Shown: positions 8,461 through 16,968, counted from the stretch's first letter. The stretch: DNA of 19,956 bases from Pseudomonadota bacterium (GCA_023434425.1 JAEYSS010000096.1:1-19956); one strand, 5' to 3'. A program made the numbers and translations. Notes: generated by a model not told the origin, from the sequence alone.

Positions 8461-9996
8461 TTACTCTCCGGCAGTGCCGAGCGAAGACGGCGCTGTGCCG
8501 TGGCGCAGAAGCTGCGGCAGGCGACGCAGATTGCCGAGGATGCGCCGGCTGCGCGGGATCGCCACGAAGACGACCACCGCCACGGGCAGGGCGAAAGTCA
8601 GGCTGAGGGCCAGACCGGCCAGCGGCTCGACAGCGACCAGCCAGCCACCCTCTCGGAGTGCGGTGACAGCGGCGGCCACGGCACCGGCAGCAGCAAGTGA
8701 GGGAACGAGTGCGACCGCCAAATCACGACGGTTCACCGGACCCCGTTTGCCGCCAAGCCAGATCGCCAGTGGCAGGCGTAACACCAAACCCGCAATGGCA
8801 TAGGCAACGGCAATACCAACGGCGCCGAAGGGAAGGCCGGCAAAAATTGCTGCCGCCACAGCGGCGGTGTCGGCCAGTCCGGCACGCAGCATGTCACCGC
8901 CGCGATTCTGGCTGAGATAGAGCAGGGCGATTGACAGCATGGCGGGCATGGTGACCGCTGCCGCGCAAAAACTTGCTACGAAGGGTGTGGCCTCGCTCCA
9001 TTTCGGACCGAATAGCAGACCGACCACCCAGTCGGAAGTGACCACGGCCAGCGCCGCGGGCGGCATGGTGACCATGGCGAATTTCTCAAAGACCAGCAGG
9101 AAGGCATGGCGGTATCGCTCGGGCTGTCCCTCAAGACGGCTGAGCGCCGGCATGGCCACCGCATAGAGCGGTGCATTCAGATTGTTCAGCGGCACCAGAA
9201 CCAGTCGGGAGGCACGCTCGTAGAAGCCGAGCACGATCGGGCCCCAGAGCCAGCCGATCAGCACCTGGTCCAGGCTGCGCGCGGCGCCAGCCAAAACGTT
9301 GAAGCTGACAACTGAACCGCCAAAACTCAGCATGTTGCGGATCTCCCGGTCGCGCGCCGGCAGACCCGGTCGCCAGGGACAAAGAGCCCAGGTTGCGACC
9401 ATGGTGATAACGGGACCGGATACACGCTGAACCACCAGTGCCCAATAGCCGGCACCTTTCATGGCGCAGATCACGGCCAGTGCCAGTGCCGCGAACTCGG
9501 CGCCGGTTTCGATGATGGCGATTGCGGTGAAGCGCATCTGGCGGCGGAGAAGGGCCCAATGCTGAACGGTCAGACCGCTGACGACAAAGCCGAGCGCGAG
9601 CCAGCGGGTGATGCCGATCAGGTCGGGCTCTCCGTAAAATCCGGCAATCGCCGGAGCGGCCAGCACAAGGCCCAGAGCCAGGAAGCAGGCAAAACCCGCA
9701 TTGATCCAGAACAGGGTAGACACCTGCTGCTGGGTGATGACTGGCCGCTGGATCGTAGCCGCGGAAAGACCGAGTTCCTTGACCATGTCGAGCAAAACGG
9801 CCAGCGCAGCAATCATGGCCACCAGGCCGAAAGCATGCGGCGTCAACATTCGGGCCAACAGGATTGTGCCGCCGAACTGGGCCGAAAAACGGACGGCCTG
9901 ACTGCCGAAGGCAATCAGGCCGCCGCGCAGGCTACGGCGTGTCAGATCCTGCTGCAGATGTTCGGTCGACAGCGGATCAAAGGGCTTGCCGCTCAA
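8461..9996 (-). CDS. Wzx-like polysaccharide flippase (MOP superfamily)
   Basis: 511 residues from a TTG codon at 9996 that overlaps the fcl stop (TTGA). The frame is open further upstream to 10086, but those 30 residues lie inside fcl and look unlike a flippase N-terminus. The protein begins with LSTEHLQQDLTRRSLRGGLI, then AFGSQAVRFSAQFGGTILLARMLTPHAFGLVAMI, typical of the RfbX/WzxC branch of polysaccharide transporters, and has about 12-14 hydrophobic segments. The segment LVLVPLNNLNAPLYAVAMPALSRL is a conserved central motif of WzxC-like proteins. Role: moves the undecaprenyl-linked repeat unit from the cytoplasmic to the periplasmic face for Wzy. It is the last gene of the reverse block, transcribed with gmd and fcl. 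The upstream ribosome binding site is weak (CGGGCG), which suits translational coupling. Start certainty is moderate. Confidence 0.9.
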   Translation of the reverse strand: MSGKPFDPLSTEHLQQDLTRRSLRGGLIAFGSQAVRFSAQFGGTILLARMLTPHAFGLVAMIAALAVLLDMVKELGLSAATIQRPVITQQQVSTLFWINAGFACFLALGLVLAAPAIAGFYGEPDLIGITRWLALGFVVSGLTVQHWALLRRQMRFTAIAIIETGAEFAALALAVICAMKGAGYWALVVQRVSGPVITMVATWALCPWRPGLPARDREIRNMLSFGGSVVSFNVLAGAARSLDQVLIGWLWGPIVLGFYERASRLVLVPLNNLNAPLYAVAMPALSRLEGQPERYRHAFLLVFEKFAMVTMPPAALAVVTSDWVVGLLFGPKWSEATPFVASFCAAAVTMPAMLSIALLYLSQNRGGDMLRAGLADTAAVAAAIFAGLPFGAVGIAVAYAIAGLVLRLPLAIWLGGKRGPVNRRDLAVALVPSLAAAGAVAAAVTALREGGWLVAVEPLAGLALSLTFALPVAVVVFVAIPRSRRILGNLRRLPQLLRHGTAPSSLGTAGE

Positions 9997-10964
9997 GCGA
10001 TCGCCCGCTGCTCGGCCAGGTGATGGTTCACATACCAGCGATAGGTCTGTTCCATTCCGGTCTGCAGCGCCGTCTTTGCCTGCCAACCCATAGCCCGCAG
10101 CCGCGCGACATCCATCACCTTGCGCGGTGTTCCATCCGGCCGGCTGGTGTCGAAGGCAAGCTCGCCACGGAAGCCGATCACCTGTGCCATCAGTTCGGCA
10201 AGTTCGCGAATGGTGATCTCGTCACCGGTACCGAGATTGACATGCTCGGCGCCGGAATAGTGCTTCAGTATATGCACGATCCCGTCGGCGGCATCGTCGA
10301 CATAGAGGAACTCGCGCAGGGCACGGCCGCTGCCCCACACCTCGACAGTATCCGCGCCGGTTTCCTTCGCGCGATGGATCTTCGACATCAAAGCCGGGAT
10401 CACGTGTCCCTGCATAACGTCGAAATTGTCGCCTGGACCGTACAGATTGGTCGGCATCGCCGAGATGTAGTCGCAATCATACTGACGACGATAGGCCTGG
10501 CAGAGCTTGATGCCGGCGATCTTTGCGATGGCATACCATTCGTTGGTCGGTTCCAGCGGCCCGGTCAGCAGCGCTGCTTCCGGGATCGGTTGCGGCGCCA
10601 TGCGCGGGTAGATGCAGGACGAGCCGAGGAAGATCAGCTTCTCGACCTTCTGCTGACGAGACGACTCTATGATATTCGCCTCGATCATCAGGTTGTCGTA
10701 GAGGAACTCGGCGGGCCGGCTGTCATTGGCGTGGATACCGCCCACCCGCGCGGCCGCCACGACGACGGCTTGCGGGCGGGCGTCACGCATCCACTGACCC
10801 ACCTGGTCCGGCCGGCGCAGATCGACCTGCTGGCGCGGCGCGGTGAGGATCGCGCAATCCTCGTATTGCAGCCGCCGGACCACGGCTGAGCCGACCAGGC
10901 CGCGGTGACCCGCGACCCAGACGCGCTTGCCGGCGAGCGGATAGAGCGGTTTGGTCTCAGGCAT
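9993..10964 (-). CDS. fcl: GDP-L-fucose synthase
   Basis: 323 residues, the normal length. It is an extended short-chain dehydrogenase: GHRGLVGSA (19-27) is the NADP-binding glycine motif, SSCIYP (115-120) carries the catalytic serine region, and Tyr-144 with Lys-148 (YAIAK) is the YxxxK pair. The segment NLYGPGDNFDV and the ending region (GTPRKVMDVARLRAMGW) are characteristic of Fcl/WcaG. It epimerises and reduces GDP-4-keto-6-deoxy-D-mannose to GDP-L-fucose in the cytoplasm, the step after Gmd. The ATG overlaps the last 8 bases of gmd and GGAG lies 9 bases upstream. One of the glycosyltransferases in the locus, perhaps the WcaI-like domain, should use the product. Confidence 0.97.
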   Translation of the reverse strand: MPETKPLYPLAGKRVWVAGHRGLVGSAVVRRLQYEDCAILTAPRQQVDLRRPDQVGQWMRDARPQAVVVAAARVGGIHANDSRPAEFLYDNLMIEANIIESSRQQKVEKLIFLGSSCIYPRMAPQPIPEAALLTGPLEPTNEWYAIAKIAGIKLCQAYRRQYDCDYISAMPTNLYGPGDNFDVMQGHVIPALMSKIHRAKETGADTVEVWGSGRALREFLYVDDAADGIVHILKHYSGAEHVNLGTGDEITIRELAELMAQVIGFRGELAFDTSRPDGTPRKVMDVARLRAMGWQAKTALQTGMEQTYRWYVNHHLAEQRAIA

Positions 10965-12033
10965 AGGCCATGGCTCCGATATCGAAGTGGTTCTGTTTCA
11001 GCGCGGCCAGATCGGCATCGACCATTTCGGTTACCAGCTGCTCGAAGCTGGTCTTGTGCTGCCAGCCCATCTGGCGCCAGGCCTTTTCCGGACTGCCATG
11101 CAGATAGTCGACTTCGGTCGGGCGATAGTATTCCGGATCGACGGCAACCAGGATGTCGCCGGTCTTGCCGCAATAACCCTTCTCATCGACGCCCTTACCG
11201 TCCCACTGGATCTGACGGCCGATGCGCCTGAAGGCCAGCTCGGTGAATTCGCGCACACTATGCACTTCACCGGTGGCCAGAACGTAATCGTCCGGCCTGT
11301 CCTGCTGCAGGATCATCCACATGCCTTCGACATAGTCGCGGGCATGGCCCCAGTCGCGCTGGGCATCGATGTTGCCCAGATAGAGGCGCTTCTGCAGCCC
11401 ATGTTCGATGGCGGCGACGGCGCGGGCGATCTTGCGGGTGACAAAGGTTTCGCCGCGGATCGGGCTCTCATGGTTGAAAAGGATGCCGTTCGAGGCATGC
11501 ATTTTGTAGGCTTCACGGTAGTTCACCGTGATCCAGTAGGCATAGAGCTTGGCGACCGCGTAAGGGCTGCGCGGATAGAACGGTGTGGTTTCGCGCTGCG
11601 GTATCTCCTGGACCTTGCCATACAGTTCCGAAGTCGAGGCCTGATAGAACCGGACCTTCTCCTCCAGCTTCAGGATACGGATGGCTTCCAGCAGACGCAG
11701 GGTGCCCATGGCGTCGGTATTGGCGGTGTATTCAGGCGTCTCAAAGCTGACCTGCACATGGCTCTGCGCGGCGAGATTGTAGATCTCGTCCGGCTGCGTC
11801 TCCTGAATCAGGCGGATCAGGTTCGACGAGTCGGTCATGTCGCCGTAATGCAGGAAGAAGCGCACGTCTTCCTCGTGGCGATCCTTGTAGAGGTGATCGA
11901 CGCGGCGGGTGTTGATCGACGATGAGCGGCGCTTGATGCCGTGAACGGTGTAGCCCTTGCTGAGCAGCAGCTCAGACAGATAGGCGCCGTCCTGGCCAGT
12001 CGCTCCGGTGATCAGGGCTGTCTTGTTCGACAT
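10957..12033 (-). CDS. gmd: GDP-mannose 4,6-dehydratase
   Basis: 358 residues, normal for the family. GATGQDGAYL (10-19) binds the NADP cofactor; RRSSSINTRRVDHLY (35-49) is the Gmd-specific cofactor and tetramer loop; STSELYG (133-139) contains the catalytic Ser/Glu; Tyr-158 and Lys-162 are the YxxxK pair (YAVAK). It converts GDP-D-mannose to GDP-4-keto-6-deoxy-D-mannose in the cytoplasm, the first step towards GDP-L-fucose. AGGAA lies about 7 bases before the ATG. It overlaps fcl downstream and lies 39 bases after the glycosyltransferase upstream, in one reverse operon. No GDP-mannose-forming gene (manC, manB) is in the window, so that supply comes from elsewhere in the genome. Confidence 0.98.
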   Translation of the reverse strand: MSNKTALITGATGQDGAYLSELLLSKGYTVHGIKRRSSSINTRRVDHLYKDRHEEDVRFFLHYGDMTDSSNLIRLIQETQPDEIYNLAAQSHVQVSFETPEYTANTDAMGTLRLLEAIRILKLEEKVRFYQASTSELYGKVQEIPQRETTPFYPRSPYAVAKLYAYWITVNYREAYKMHASNGILFNHESPIRGETFVTRKIARAVAAIEHGLQKRLYLGNIDAQRDWGHARDYVEGMWMILQQDRPDDYVLATGEVHSVREFTELAFRRIGRQIQWDGKGVDEKGYCGKTGDILVAVDPEYYRPTEVDYLHGSPEKAWRQMGWQHKTSFEQLVTEMVDADLAALKQNHFDIGAMAYA

Positions 12034-12072
12034 TTTGGGGTTCCTTTTGTTCAGTCGGGGAAGTCGTGACGT

Positions 12073-13278
12073 TCAGCCAAAAGCGATGCGGTTGGCGACC
12101 GCATCCCAGGAATAGGACTGCAGCACATGCTGCTGCCCGCTCCAGCCCATCTCGGTCAGACGCTGGGGGTCCGAAAGGGCATCGAGGATTGTCCAGGCCA
12201 GCGCCTGAGGATCGGCGGCGTCGACCAGGAAGCCATGCTGGCCATTCTCGACGATCTCGGGCAGGCCGTTGCGGCGCAGGCCGATCACGGGCGTGCGCGA
12301 CAGCAGCGCCTCAAGGTAAACCTGGCCCCAGGGGTCATTCAGCATCGGCTGCACCAGCAGGCTCGACACGCGATAGAGCCGCTGCAGCTCGCGCCAGGGC
12401 AGATGCGGATGGAAATGAATGCCGGGATGCGTCGCCACCTGGCCGGCGCTGGCCGGGTCGCCGACGATATTGAGCAGCAGATCGGGGCACTGCTGTTGGG
12501 CGATGCGGAAGGCGTCGACCAGCAGGTTGCCGCCCTTGGCCACAAACAGATGCTTGGCCACGAAGAGCAGGTGGGGCCGGCTGTAATCCTTGGGCTGATC
12601 GTAGGGCTCGATCTGTCCCATGCCGGAGCCCACAGCAGTCACCTTTTCCGGCGACAGCCCGTAATGGGCGATCATGTGATCCCGTACGTAATGACCGAAC
12701 GTGAAGATATGCTCCACACTGTCCAGAGCGGCGCGCTCGCTTGCCTCGAAGCTTTCGACAGCCCGCCGGCTGTAGTCAGAAAGATCGGTTCTGTGCGCGA
12801 GCGACAGAGCCCAGGTCTGATCGCAATAGAGGTAATGCTTCACGCCGTCTTCGCGATCGACAGGCGGCAGATCCAGCGTGCCGGTATGCAGGATATGGCG
12901 AATCCGCCGACGGCGGGCTGTCTCGGCCAGACGCTCGGCTGCCTTCCGGCGCGCTGAAGCCAGCCTTAACACGGCCTCGCTGCTATGCGGCCTGCCATAG
13001 CCGGTCATCATGTAGTGCAGGGCGAGCAGACCGCGTTCGCCGCGTGTGCCACCGGAATGGATACCTTCAACGGCGATACCCAGTTTCTGCAGGCAGGATG
13101 CGACATTGTAGGGCGCCGCCGACCAGGTCCGGCGGTCCATCGGGTCGCCGAAAATGCTGCTGACAGCCACGCGCTCGAAACGACGCGCCGGCGCCGTCGC
13201 ATAGGCATGCGAATGGGAAAAGGACGGGGCGGAAGGCGGCTGCGCATGCGGCGCGGCCTGGGCGGCAATCGCTGTCAC
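12073..13278 (-). CDS. GT4 glycosyltransferase
   Basis: 401 residues from a GTG at 13278 with AGGA 6 bases upstream; the frame stays open to 13440 but that extension is low-complexity and unlike a GT start. Even with this start about 30 residues of Ala/Pro/His-rich sequence precede the first conserved strand (RRFERVAVSSIFGDPMDRRT). The C-terminal GT1/GT4 domain is clear: HLLFVAKHLFVAKGGNLLVDAF, LLLNIVGDP, then NDPWGQVYLEALLSRTPVI and GLPEIVENGQHGFLV. The classic Glu-x7-Glu motif appears as Asp-x7-Glu (Asp-315, Glu-323). No membrane spans; it should act on the lipid-linked repeat at the inner face. It is the first gene of the reverse operon with gmd, fcl and the flippase, so it is a good candidate for a fucosyl- or mannosyltransferase, but this is inference. 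Confidence 0.88.
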   Translation of the reverse strand: MTAIAAQAAPHAQPPSAPSFSHSHAYATAPARRFERVAVSSIFGDPMDRRTWSAAPYNVASCLQKLGIAVEGIHSGGTRGERGLLALHYMMTGYGRPHSSEAVLRLASARRKAAERLAETARRRRIRHILHTGTLDLPPVDREDGVKHYLYCDQTWALSLAHRTDLSDYSRRAVESFEASERAALDSVEHIFTFGHYVRDHMIAHYGLSPEKVTAVGSGMGQIEPYDQPKDYSRPHLLFVAKHLFVAKGGNLLVDAFRIAQQQCPDLLLNIVGDPASAGQVATHPGIHFHPHLPWRELQRLYRVSSLLVQPMLNDPWGQVYLEALLSRTPVIGLRRNGLPEIVENGQHGFLVDAADPQALAWTILDALSDPQRLTEMGWSGQQHVLQSYSWDAVANRIAFG

Positions 13279-13542
13279 GGGGAATCCTGAGTCGTCAACG
13301 GGATCGAACACCCGTATCGAAGCGGACGCGTCGGCCAATCTCCAGTGATCAACCTGTGATCGCCCGCTGCACTGCGGAAAAGCGCAAAAGCCCGAATTTT
13401 TCAGGTAGTTACTTGATGTGTTGCTGCACCAGGCCGGCACAGATTGATCACACCCCGCAGCGCATTTCGGGCCCTAGCATCGCCTCGCTTCTCCCTGCCG
13501 AAGACGGCCAACATTTCGCTATGCTTTATCGCGCGGACCCGT
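13279..13542. promoter_or_regulatory. Divergent intergenic region with repeated TGATC half-sites
   Basis: This 264-bp gap lies between two divergent glycosyltransferase genes and must hold promoters for both the reverse fucose operon and the forward ExoL-like gene. GTGATC occurs at 13345-13350 and 13356-13361, an 11-bp repeat interval, and its complement GATCAC at 13447-13452, with TGATCA palindromes at two of these. No convincing -35/-10 pair could be fixed. The half-sites may be operator sequence or chance. If the start of either flanking gene lies further upstream, this region shrinks. Confidence 0.4.
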
Positions 13543-14739
13543 ATGCACAATCTGGTTAAACGGAAACGGATGGCGGTTTTTTTTGCCCCGGATATCAGCG
13601 ACGTCAGCACAGTGAAGCGCGCAGAGGCTTTCATCGCGCATGGCTATCAGTTGCTGGTCTTCGGCTTCCGGCGCGGCAATTACAACCGGGATTTTGAGCC
13701 CTCCTGGCCATATACCCCGCTGGGTCGCACCCAGGATCGCCAGTACGGTCGTCGCATCGCGGCGCTGCTCGGAGCGATTCCGCGCGTTGTCGCCAAGCAT
13801 CGGGCACTGCGCAAGGCCGCCTTCTATTATGCCCGTAACATCGACCAGTTACTGCTTGCCCTGCTGGCAAGAGTGATCGGGCGCCAGCGCGCCCGGGTGA
13901 TCTACGAGGTGCTGGACGTGCAGCCGGCTTTCGTGGGCGTGGGCTGGCGGTCGCGGCTGCTCCGTCATGTCGAGCGCCTTGCGTTGCGGCATGTCGATCT
14001 GCTGGTGGTGTCCTCGCCCGGCTTTCTGCGGCACTATTTCCAGCCGCTGCAGGACTACCGCAAGCCATGGTTTCTGCTGGAAAACAAATTGCCGGCGAAT
14101 TTCGCCGCGATCACCGGTGCCCGGCGGGACAGCGGCGGCACGCGGGCTAGGGCGCATGGCTATCGCTGGGTTGTGGGGTATTGCGGCCTGATCCGCGGTC
14201 AGGAAACCCTGGATCTGATTCTTCGCCTGGCGGAGCGTTTGCAGGGGCTGGTGCTGTTCAAGTTTTATGGAGTTTTCACGACTGTCGACCGCCAGGCCTT
14301 CGTTGACGCCACAACCCGGCTCAGCAATGTGGTTTATGAAGGCGATTACGTGAATCCACGCGACCTGGAAAGCATCTACAGCGATCTCGACTTCGCCTGG
14401 GCGATCGATCTGGAGAACCGCGCTCATAATTCACGCTGGTTACTGCCCTGCCGCTTCTACGAAGCCGGCTATTTCGGCGTGCCCTGCCTGACCGCCGGCG
14501 GCTTTGAGGTGGGTCGTATGGTAAGTGAACGACAGATCGGCTGGAATGTCAGCGAACCTTACGAGGAAGAGTTGACCCGGTTCTTCCTGACCTTGACCGA
14601 CGCGGAATATGACGAGACACGCCGGCGTCTGTTGACGCTGCCGGAAAGCGATTTCGTCGGTGGGGCGGATACCAGTGCGCTGATCGATCTGATCGACTGC
14701 CCGGATATCGATCATGCCGGGGCGCCCCAGGGCGCCTGA
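13543..14739 (+). CDS. ExoL-like glycosyltransferase (GT4-related)
   Basis: 398 residues from ATG 13543; other possible starts are ATG 13570 and a TTG at 13444, the latter adding a 33-residue tail with no homologous look. VFFAPDISDVSTVKRAEAFI followed by LVFGFRRGNY is the opening seen in ExoL-type transferases of succinoglycan-like loci. VIYEVLDVQPAFVG (about 120), LLVVSSPGFLRHYF and WFLLENKLPANF match the N-terminal domain of that group. The C-terminal part has WVVGYCGLIRGQETLDLIL and PCRFYEAGYFGVPCL, the donor-site helix. No signal peptide or membrane span. It should add a sugar to the lipid-linked repeat unit. It stands alone on the forward strand between two reverse-strand genes, so it has its own promoter. 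Its stop is 16 bases from the stop of the convergent methyltransferase gene. Confidence 0.83.
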   Translation: MHNLVKRKRMAVFFAPDISDVSTVKRAEAFIAHGYQLLVFGFRRGNYNRDFEPSWPYTPLGRTQDRQYGRRIAALLGAIPRVVAKHRALRKAAFYYARNIDQLLLALLARVIGRQRARVIYEVLDVQPAFVGVGWRSRLLRHVERLALRHVDLLVVSSPGFLRHYFQPLQDYRKPWFLLENKLPANFAAITGARRDSGGTRARAHGYRWVVGYCGLIRGQETLDLILRLAERLQGLVLFKFYGVFTTVDRQAFVDATTRLSNVVYEGDYVNPRDLESIYSDLDFAWAIDLENRAHNSRWLLPCRFYEAGYFGVPCLTAGGFEVGRMVSERQIGWNVSEPYEEELTRFFLTLTDAEYDETRRRLLTLPESDFVGGADTSALIDLIDCPDIDHAGAPQGA

Positions 14740-14755
14740 ACCGGGCGAGACCGGG

Positions 14756-15532
14756 TTAGTGCCTCGGGGATGCGGTTGCCTCGGCGATCGCGCGGTTGAC
14801 CATCACGCAGTCGAATTCGATCAGGCGCATGCCGGGATCGCGGCTGATGGGATAGAGGCCGGAAATATCGAAGCCGCGTTCGTTCAGGAAGCGGATCGTG
14901 TCCATATAGCCGGGCATGCCTTCATAGATATTGATGATCGAGGCCTCGGTCTGCATGGCCACGACTTTGCGCAGCGTGGCGCCGCCGCCCTGCATCACCT
15001 CAAGATCGAAGCCCTGCGTATCGAGCTTGAGGTAGGGGCGCCGAAAACCCAGGCGCTGCTGCAGGACCGGAAACACCTCGTCCAGCGGGTAGACGGCCAC
15101 CGTCTCAATATGCTCGGGCTCGTTCAGCCCATCGAAATCCGGCACGCCGGTATTGTCAGGGGTGAGAAACGAACTGAACTGGTCGGATTTCATCACATGG
15201 ATCGGCAGGCTGCTGCGGCTGCTGCCCAGGGCATGTCCGACGATTTCCCAGCGTGGATCCTCGGCGCTGCGCTGCTGCAGGATCGCCACATTCCGGCTGA
15301 CCGGCTCGAACGACACGATCGTTCCGGTAAAGCCGACCTTGTCGCGCAGGAAGTCGCGATACTGACCGACATTGGCGCCGACATCGAAAACGCAGTCGAT
15401 CTGCAGGAAGCGGAACAACTGTGCCAGATGAATCGCGAAATCGCGATCCTTCATGTCGCGCAACGGGACGATGTCGTAGCCAAGGGCGCGCGAGGTGTTG
15501 CGGATCCAGGTTTTCAGGGGACGAAGCATCAT
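14756..15532 (-). CDS. FkbM-family methyltransferase
   Basis: 258 residues from ATG 15532 (ATG 15529 and a TTG at 15538 are also possible; no strong ribosome binding site separates them). FDVGANVGQY (49-58) is the S-adenosylmethionine-binding motif I, GTIVSFEPVSRNVAIL is motif II with the acidic ribose-binding residue, and YLKLDTQGFDLEVMQGG is the typical FkbM motif (usually KIDxEGxE). The family O-methylates sugars or polyketides; many members sit in polysaccharide loci. Likely role here: methylation of a hydroxyl on the exopolysaccharide repeat or a non-reducing end. It is transcribed on its own, convergent with the ExoL-like gene and divergent from the transporter gene. The acceptor is unknown. 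Confidence 0.92.
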   Translation of the reverse strand: MMLRPLKTWIRNTSRALGYDIVPLRDMKDRDFAIHLAQLFRFLQIDCVFDVGANVGQYRDFLRDKVGFTGTIVSFEPVSRNVAILQQRSAEDPRWEIVGHALGSSRSSLPIHVMKSDQFSSFLTPDNTGVPDFDGLNEPEHIETVAVYPLDEVFPVLQQRLGFRRPYLKLDTQGFDLEVMQGGGATLRKVVAMQTEASIINIYEGMPGYMDTIRFLNERGFDISGLYPISRDPGMRLIEFDCVMVNRAIAEATASPRH

Positions 15533-15605
15533 GGGCAAAACTGCTCGGTTGATCGGAAAGCCCAGTCTGGCCTGTCACAATCCGCATCTGAAGTGACCAT
15601 TGGGT

Positions 15606-15630
15606 GGCCGGCCGGGCTTGGTTGCCGGCC
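15606..15630. repeat. 7-bp GC inverted repeat in a divergent promoter region
   Basis: GGCCGGC (15606-15612) and GCCGGCC (15624-15630) are perfect arms around an 11-base spacer, between the divergent methyltransferase and transporter genes. It could be an operator or a leader hairpin for the transporter mRNA. GC-rich palindromes arise easily in this genome, so weight is low. Confidence 0.4.
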
Positions 15631-15674
15631 TGATTGGCGGTATACGGAGCAGCCCGTCCCCCGAGCCCCCACCC

Positions 15675-16877
15675 ATGTCAGCCCCTCCGGTTCGCACCCA
15701 GCCATCCGTTTTCATTCTCGTCGCCATGTCGGCACTCGGGCCGATCGCGCTCAACATCTTCCTGCCCTCCATGCCGGGGCTGGCGAAGGAACTCGCGGTC
15801 GACTACGGCACCGTCCAGCTCACGCTGACGTTCTTCCTGGTCGGCCTCGGCGTCGCGCAACTCGTCTACGGTCCGATCAGCGACCGCTGGGGCCGCCGAC
15901 CCGTACTGCTTTGGGGCCTCGGCATTTACTGCATCGGCAGTCTCGTCTGTGTTCTGGCGCCTTCGATTTTCTGGCTGATGCTGGGGCGTATCCTGCAGGC
16001 CATCGGCGGCTGCGCCGGGCTGGTGCTGGGCCGCGCCATCGTCCGCGACCTCTACGAACGCGATCGTGCCGCCGCCATGATCGGCTACGTGACTATGGCG
16101 ATGTCGCTGGCGCCGATGCTGTCGCCGGTGCTGGGCGGCTATCTCGATACGCTGTTTGGCTGGCGCACCAGTTTCGCTTTCTGCAGCCTGGCCGGAATCT
16201 CCATCTTCGTCTGGGTCAGCCTCACATTGCCGGAAACCCTTGCGCAGCGCGGACTTGGCGAGGGTGCCGGGGCGCTGCTGCGCGGCTATGGCGTGCTGTT
16301 GCGCTCACCGGTCTTCTGCGGCTACGTGCTGCAGACCGCCTTCACCTCCGGGGTGTTTTTCGCCTTCATTGCCGGCGCTCCTTTCGTGGTCGTTACCGTG
16401 ATGGGACAGCCGGCGTCCGATTACGGCCTGTGGTTCATTGTCGTGTCGTTCGGCTATCTGACCGGCAACTTCTTCACCGGGCGTTTCGCGGTACGTCTGG
16501 GCGTCGACCGCATGCTGGCCTGCGGTGCCGTTGTGCAGGTCTTCGGCACCGGTGCGCTGGCGTTGACGAGCTGGCTCGGCCCGCTCAGCCTGCCCGGCAT
16601 CTTTCTGCCGATGACGGTCGTTGCGCTGTCGAACGGCCTCGTGCTGCCCAACGGGATCGCCGGCGCCATCTCGGTCAATCCGCGGATGGCCGGCGCCGCT
16701 GCCGGCCTGTCCGGCGCACTGCAGATGGCGACCGGTGCCGTTGCCGCGATGCTGGTCGGCAGCGGGCAGGACCACGATCCGAGCCAGTATCCGATGATCT
16801 GGACGATGCTGGGCTGCGGCATTCTTTCGCTGCTGGTCTTCGTGCTGGCCGCTAAATTCCGCATCAGCCGCCCCTGA
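15675..16877 (+). CDS. Bcr/CflA-type multidrug efflux MFS transporter
   Basis: 400 residues from ATG 15675, the usual size; the frame is open upstream to 15600 but that extension is Gly/Pro-rich and precedes the normal cytoplasmic N-terminus. About 12 membrane segments are visible, beginning with VFILVAMSALGPIALNIFLP. The motif GPISDRWGRRPVLL (66-79) is the MFS motif A loop between helices 2 and 3, and ALNIFLPSMPGLAKEL is typical of the Bcr/CflA (DHA1) subfamily, where DxYLP/NxFLPSMP conserves the first helix end. RAIVRDLYERDRAAAMIGY is another subfamily hallmark. The family exports drugs or small metabolites by proton antiport at the inner membrane. No good Shine-Dalgarno is seen. The gene is separate from the polysaccharide locus by orientation; a link to it is not suggested. 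Confidence 0.93.
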   Translation: MSAPPVRTQPSVFILVAMSALGPIALNIFLPSMPGLAKELAVDYGTVQLTLTFFLVGLGVAQLVYGPISDRWGRRPVLLWGLGIYCIGSLVCVLAPSIFWLMLGRILQAIGGCAGLVLGRAIVRDLYERDRAAAMIGYVTMAMSLAPMLSPVLGGYLDTLFGWRTSFAFCSLAGISIFVWVSLTLPETLAQRGLGEGAGALLRGYGVLLRSPVFCGYVLQTAFTSGVFFAFIAGAPFVVVTVMGQPASDYGLWFIVVSFGYLTGNFFTGRFAVRLGVDRMLACGAVVQVFGTGALALTSWLGPLSLPGIFLPMTVVALSNGLVLPNGIAGAISVNPRMAGAAAGLSGALQMATGAVAAMLVGSGQDHDPSQYPMIWTMLGCGILSLLVFVLAAKFRISRP

Positions 16878-16899
16878 GTCGACCGCCTGTCACACGGCG

Positions 16900-16968
16900 G
16901 ATGCGATAAACCCGCATGGTTGGCGGCTCCGAATCGCCCCGGGGTGCGAAAATCCGCATGGCTAGCGG
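16900..16968 (+). repeat. Two imperfect direct repeats of about 26 bp downstream of the transporter
   Basis: 16900-16926 and 16943-16968 share the pattern GRTGCGA..AAA..CCGCATGG.T.GCGG; both have the core CCGCATGG then T, one base and GCGG. They are separated by 16 bases. Each can form a short CCGC/GCGG-type stem. The second one merges into the likely terminator. They may be a duplicated terminator stem. Confidence 0.55.

Noticed and set aside
9997..10086. Upstream extension of the flippase reading frame into fcl
   Set aside because: The 30 extra residues overlap the well-conserved fcl C-terminus and do not resemble a flippase N-terminus.
1..15532. The polysaccharide locus as a wholly new system
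   Set aside because: All genes belong to known Wzx/Wzy-dependent export families; only gene fusion, arrangement and exact polymer structure are open.
14714..16855. 713-codon forward open frame across the methyltransferase and transporter genes
   Set aside because: It runs antisense to the FkbM gene and out of frame with the transporter; both real genes have strong family motifs, this frame has none.
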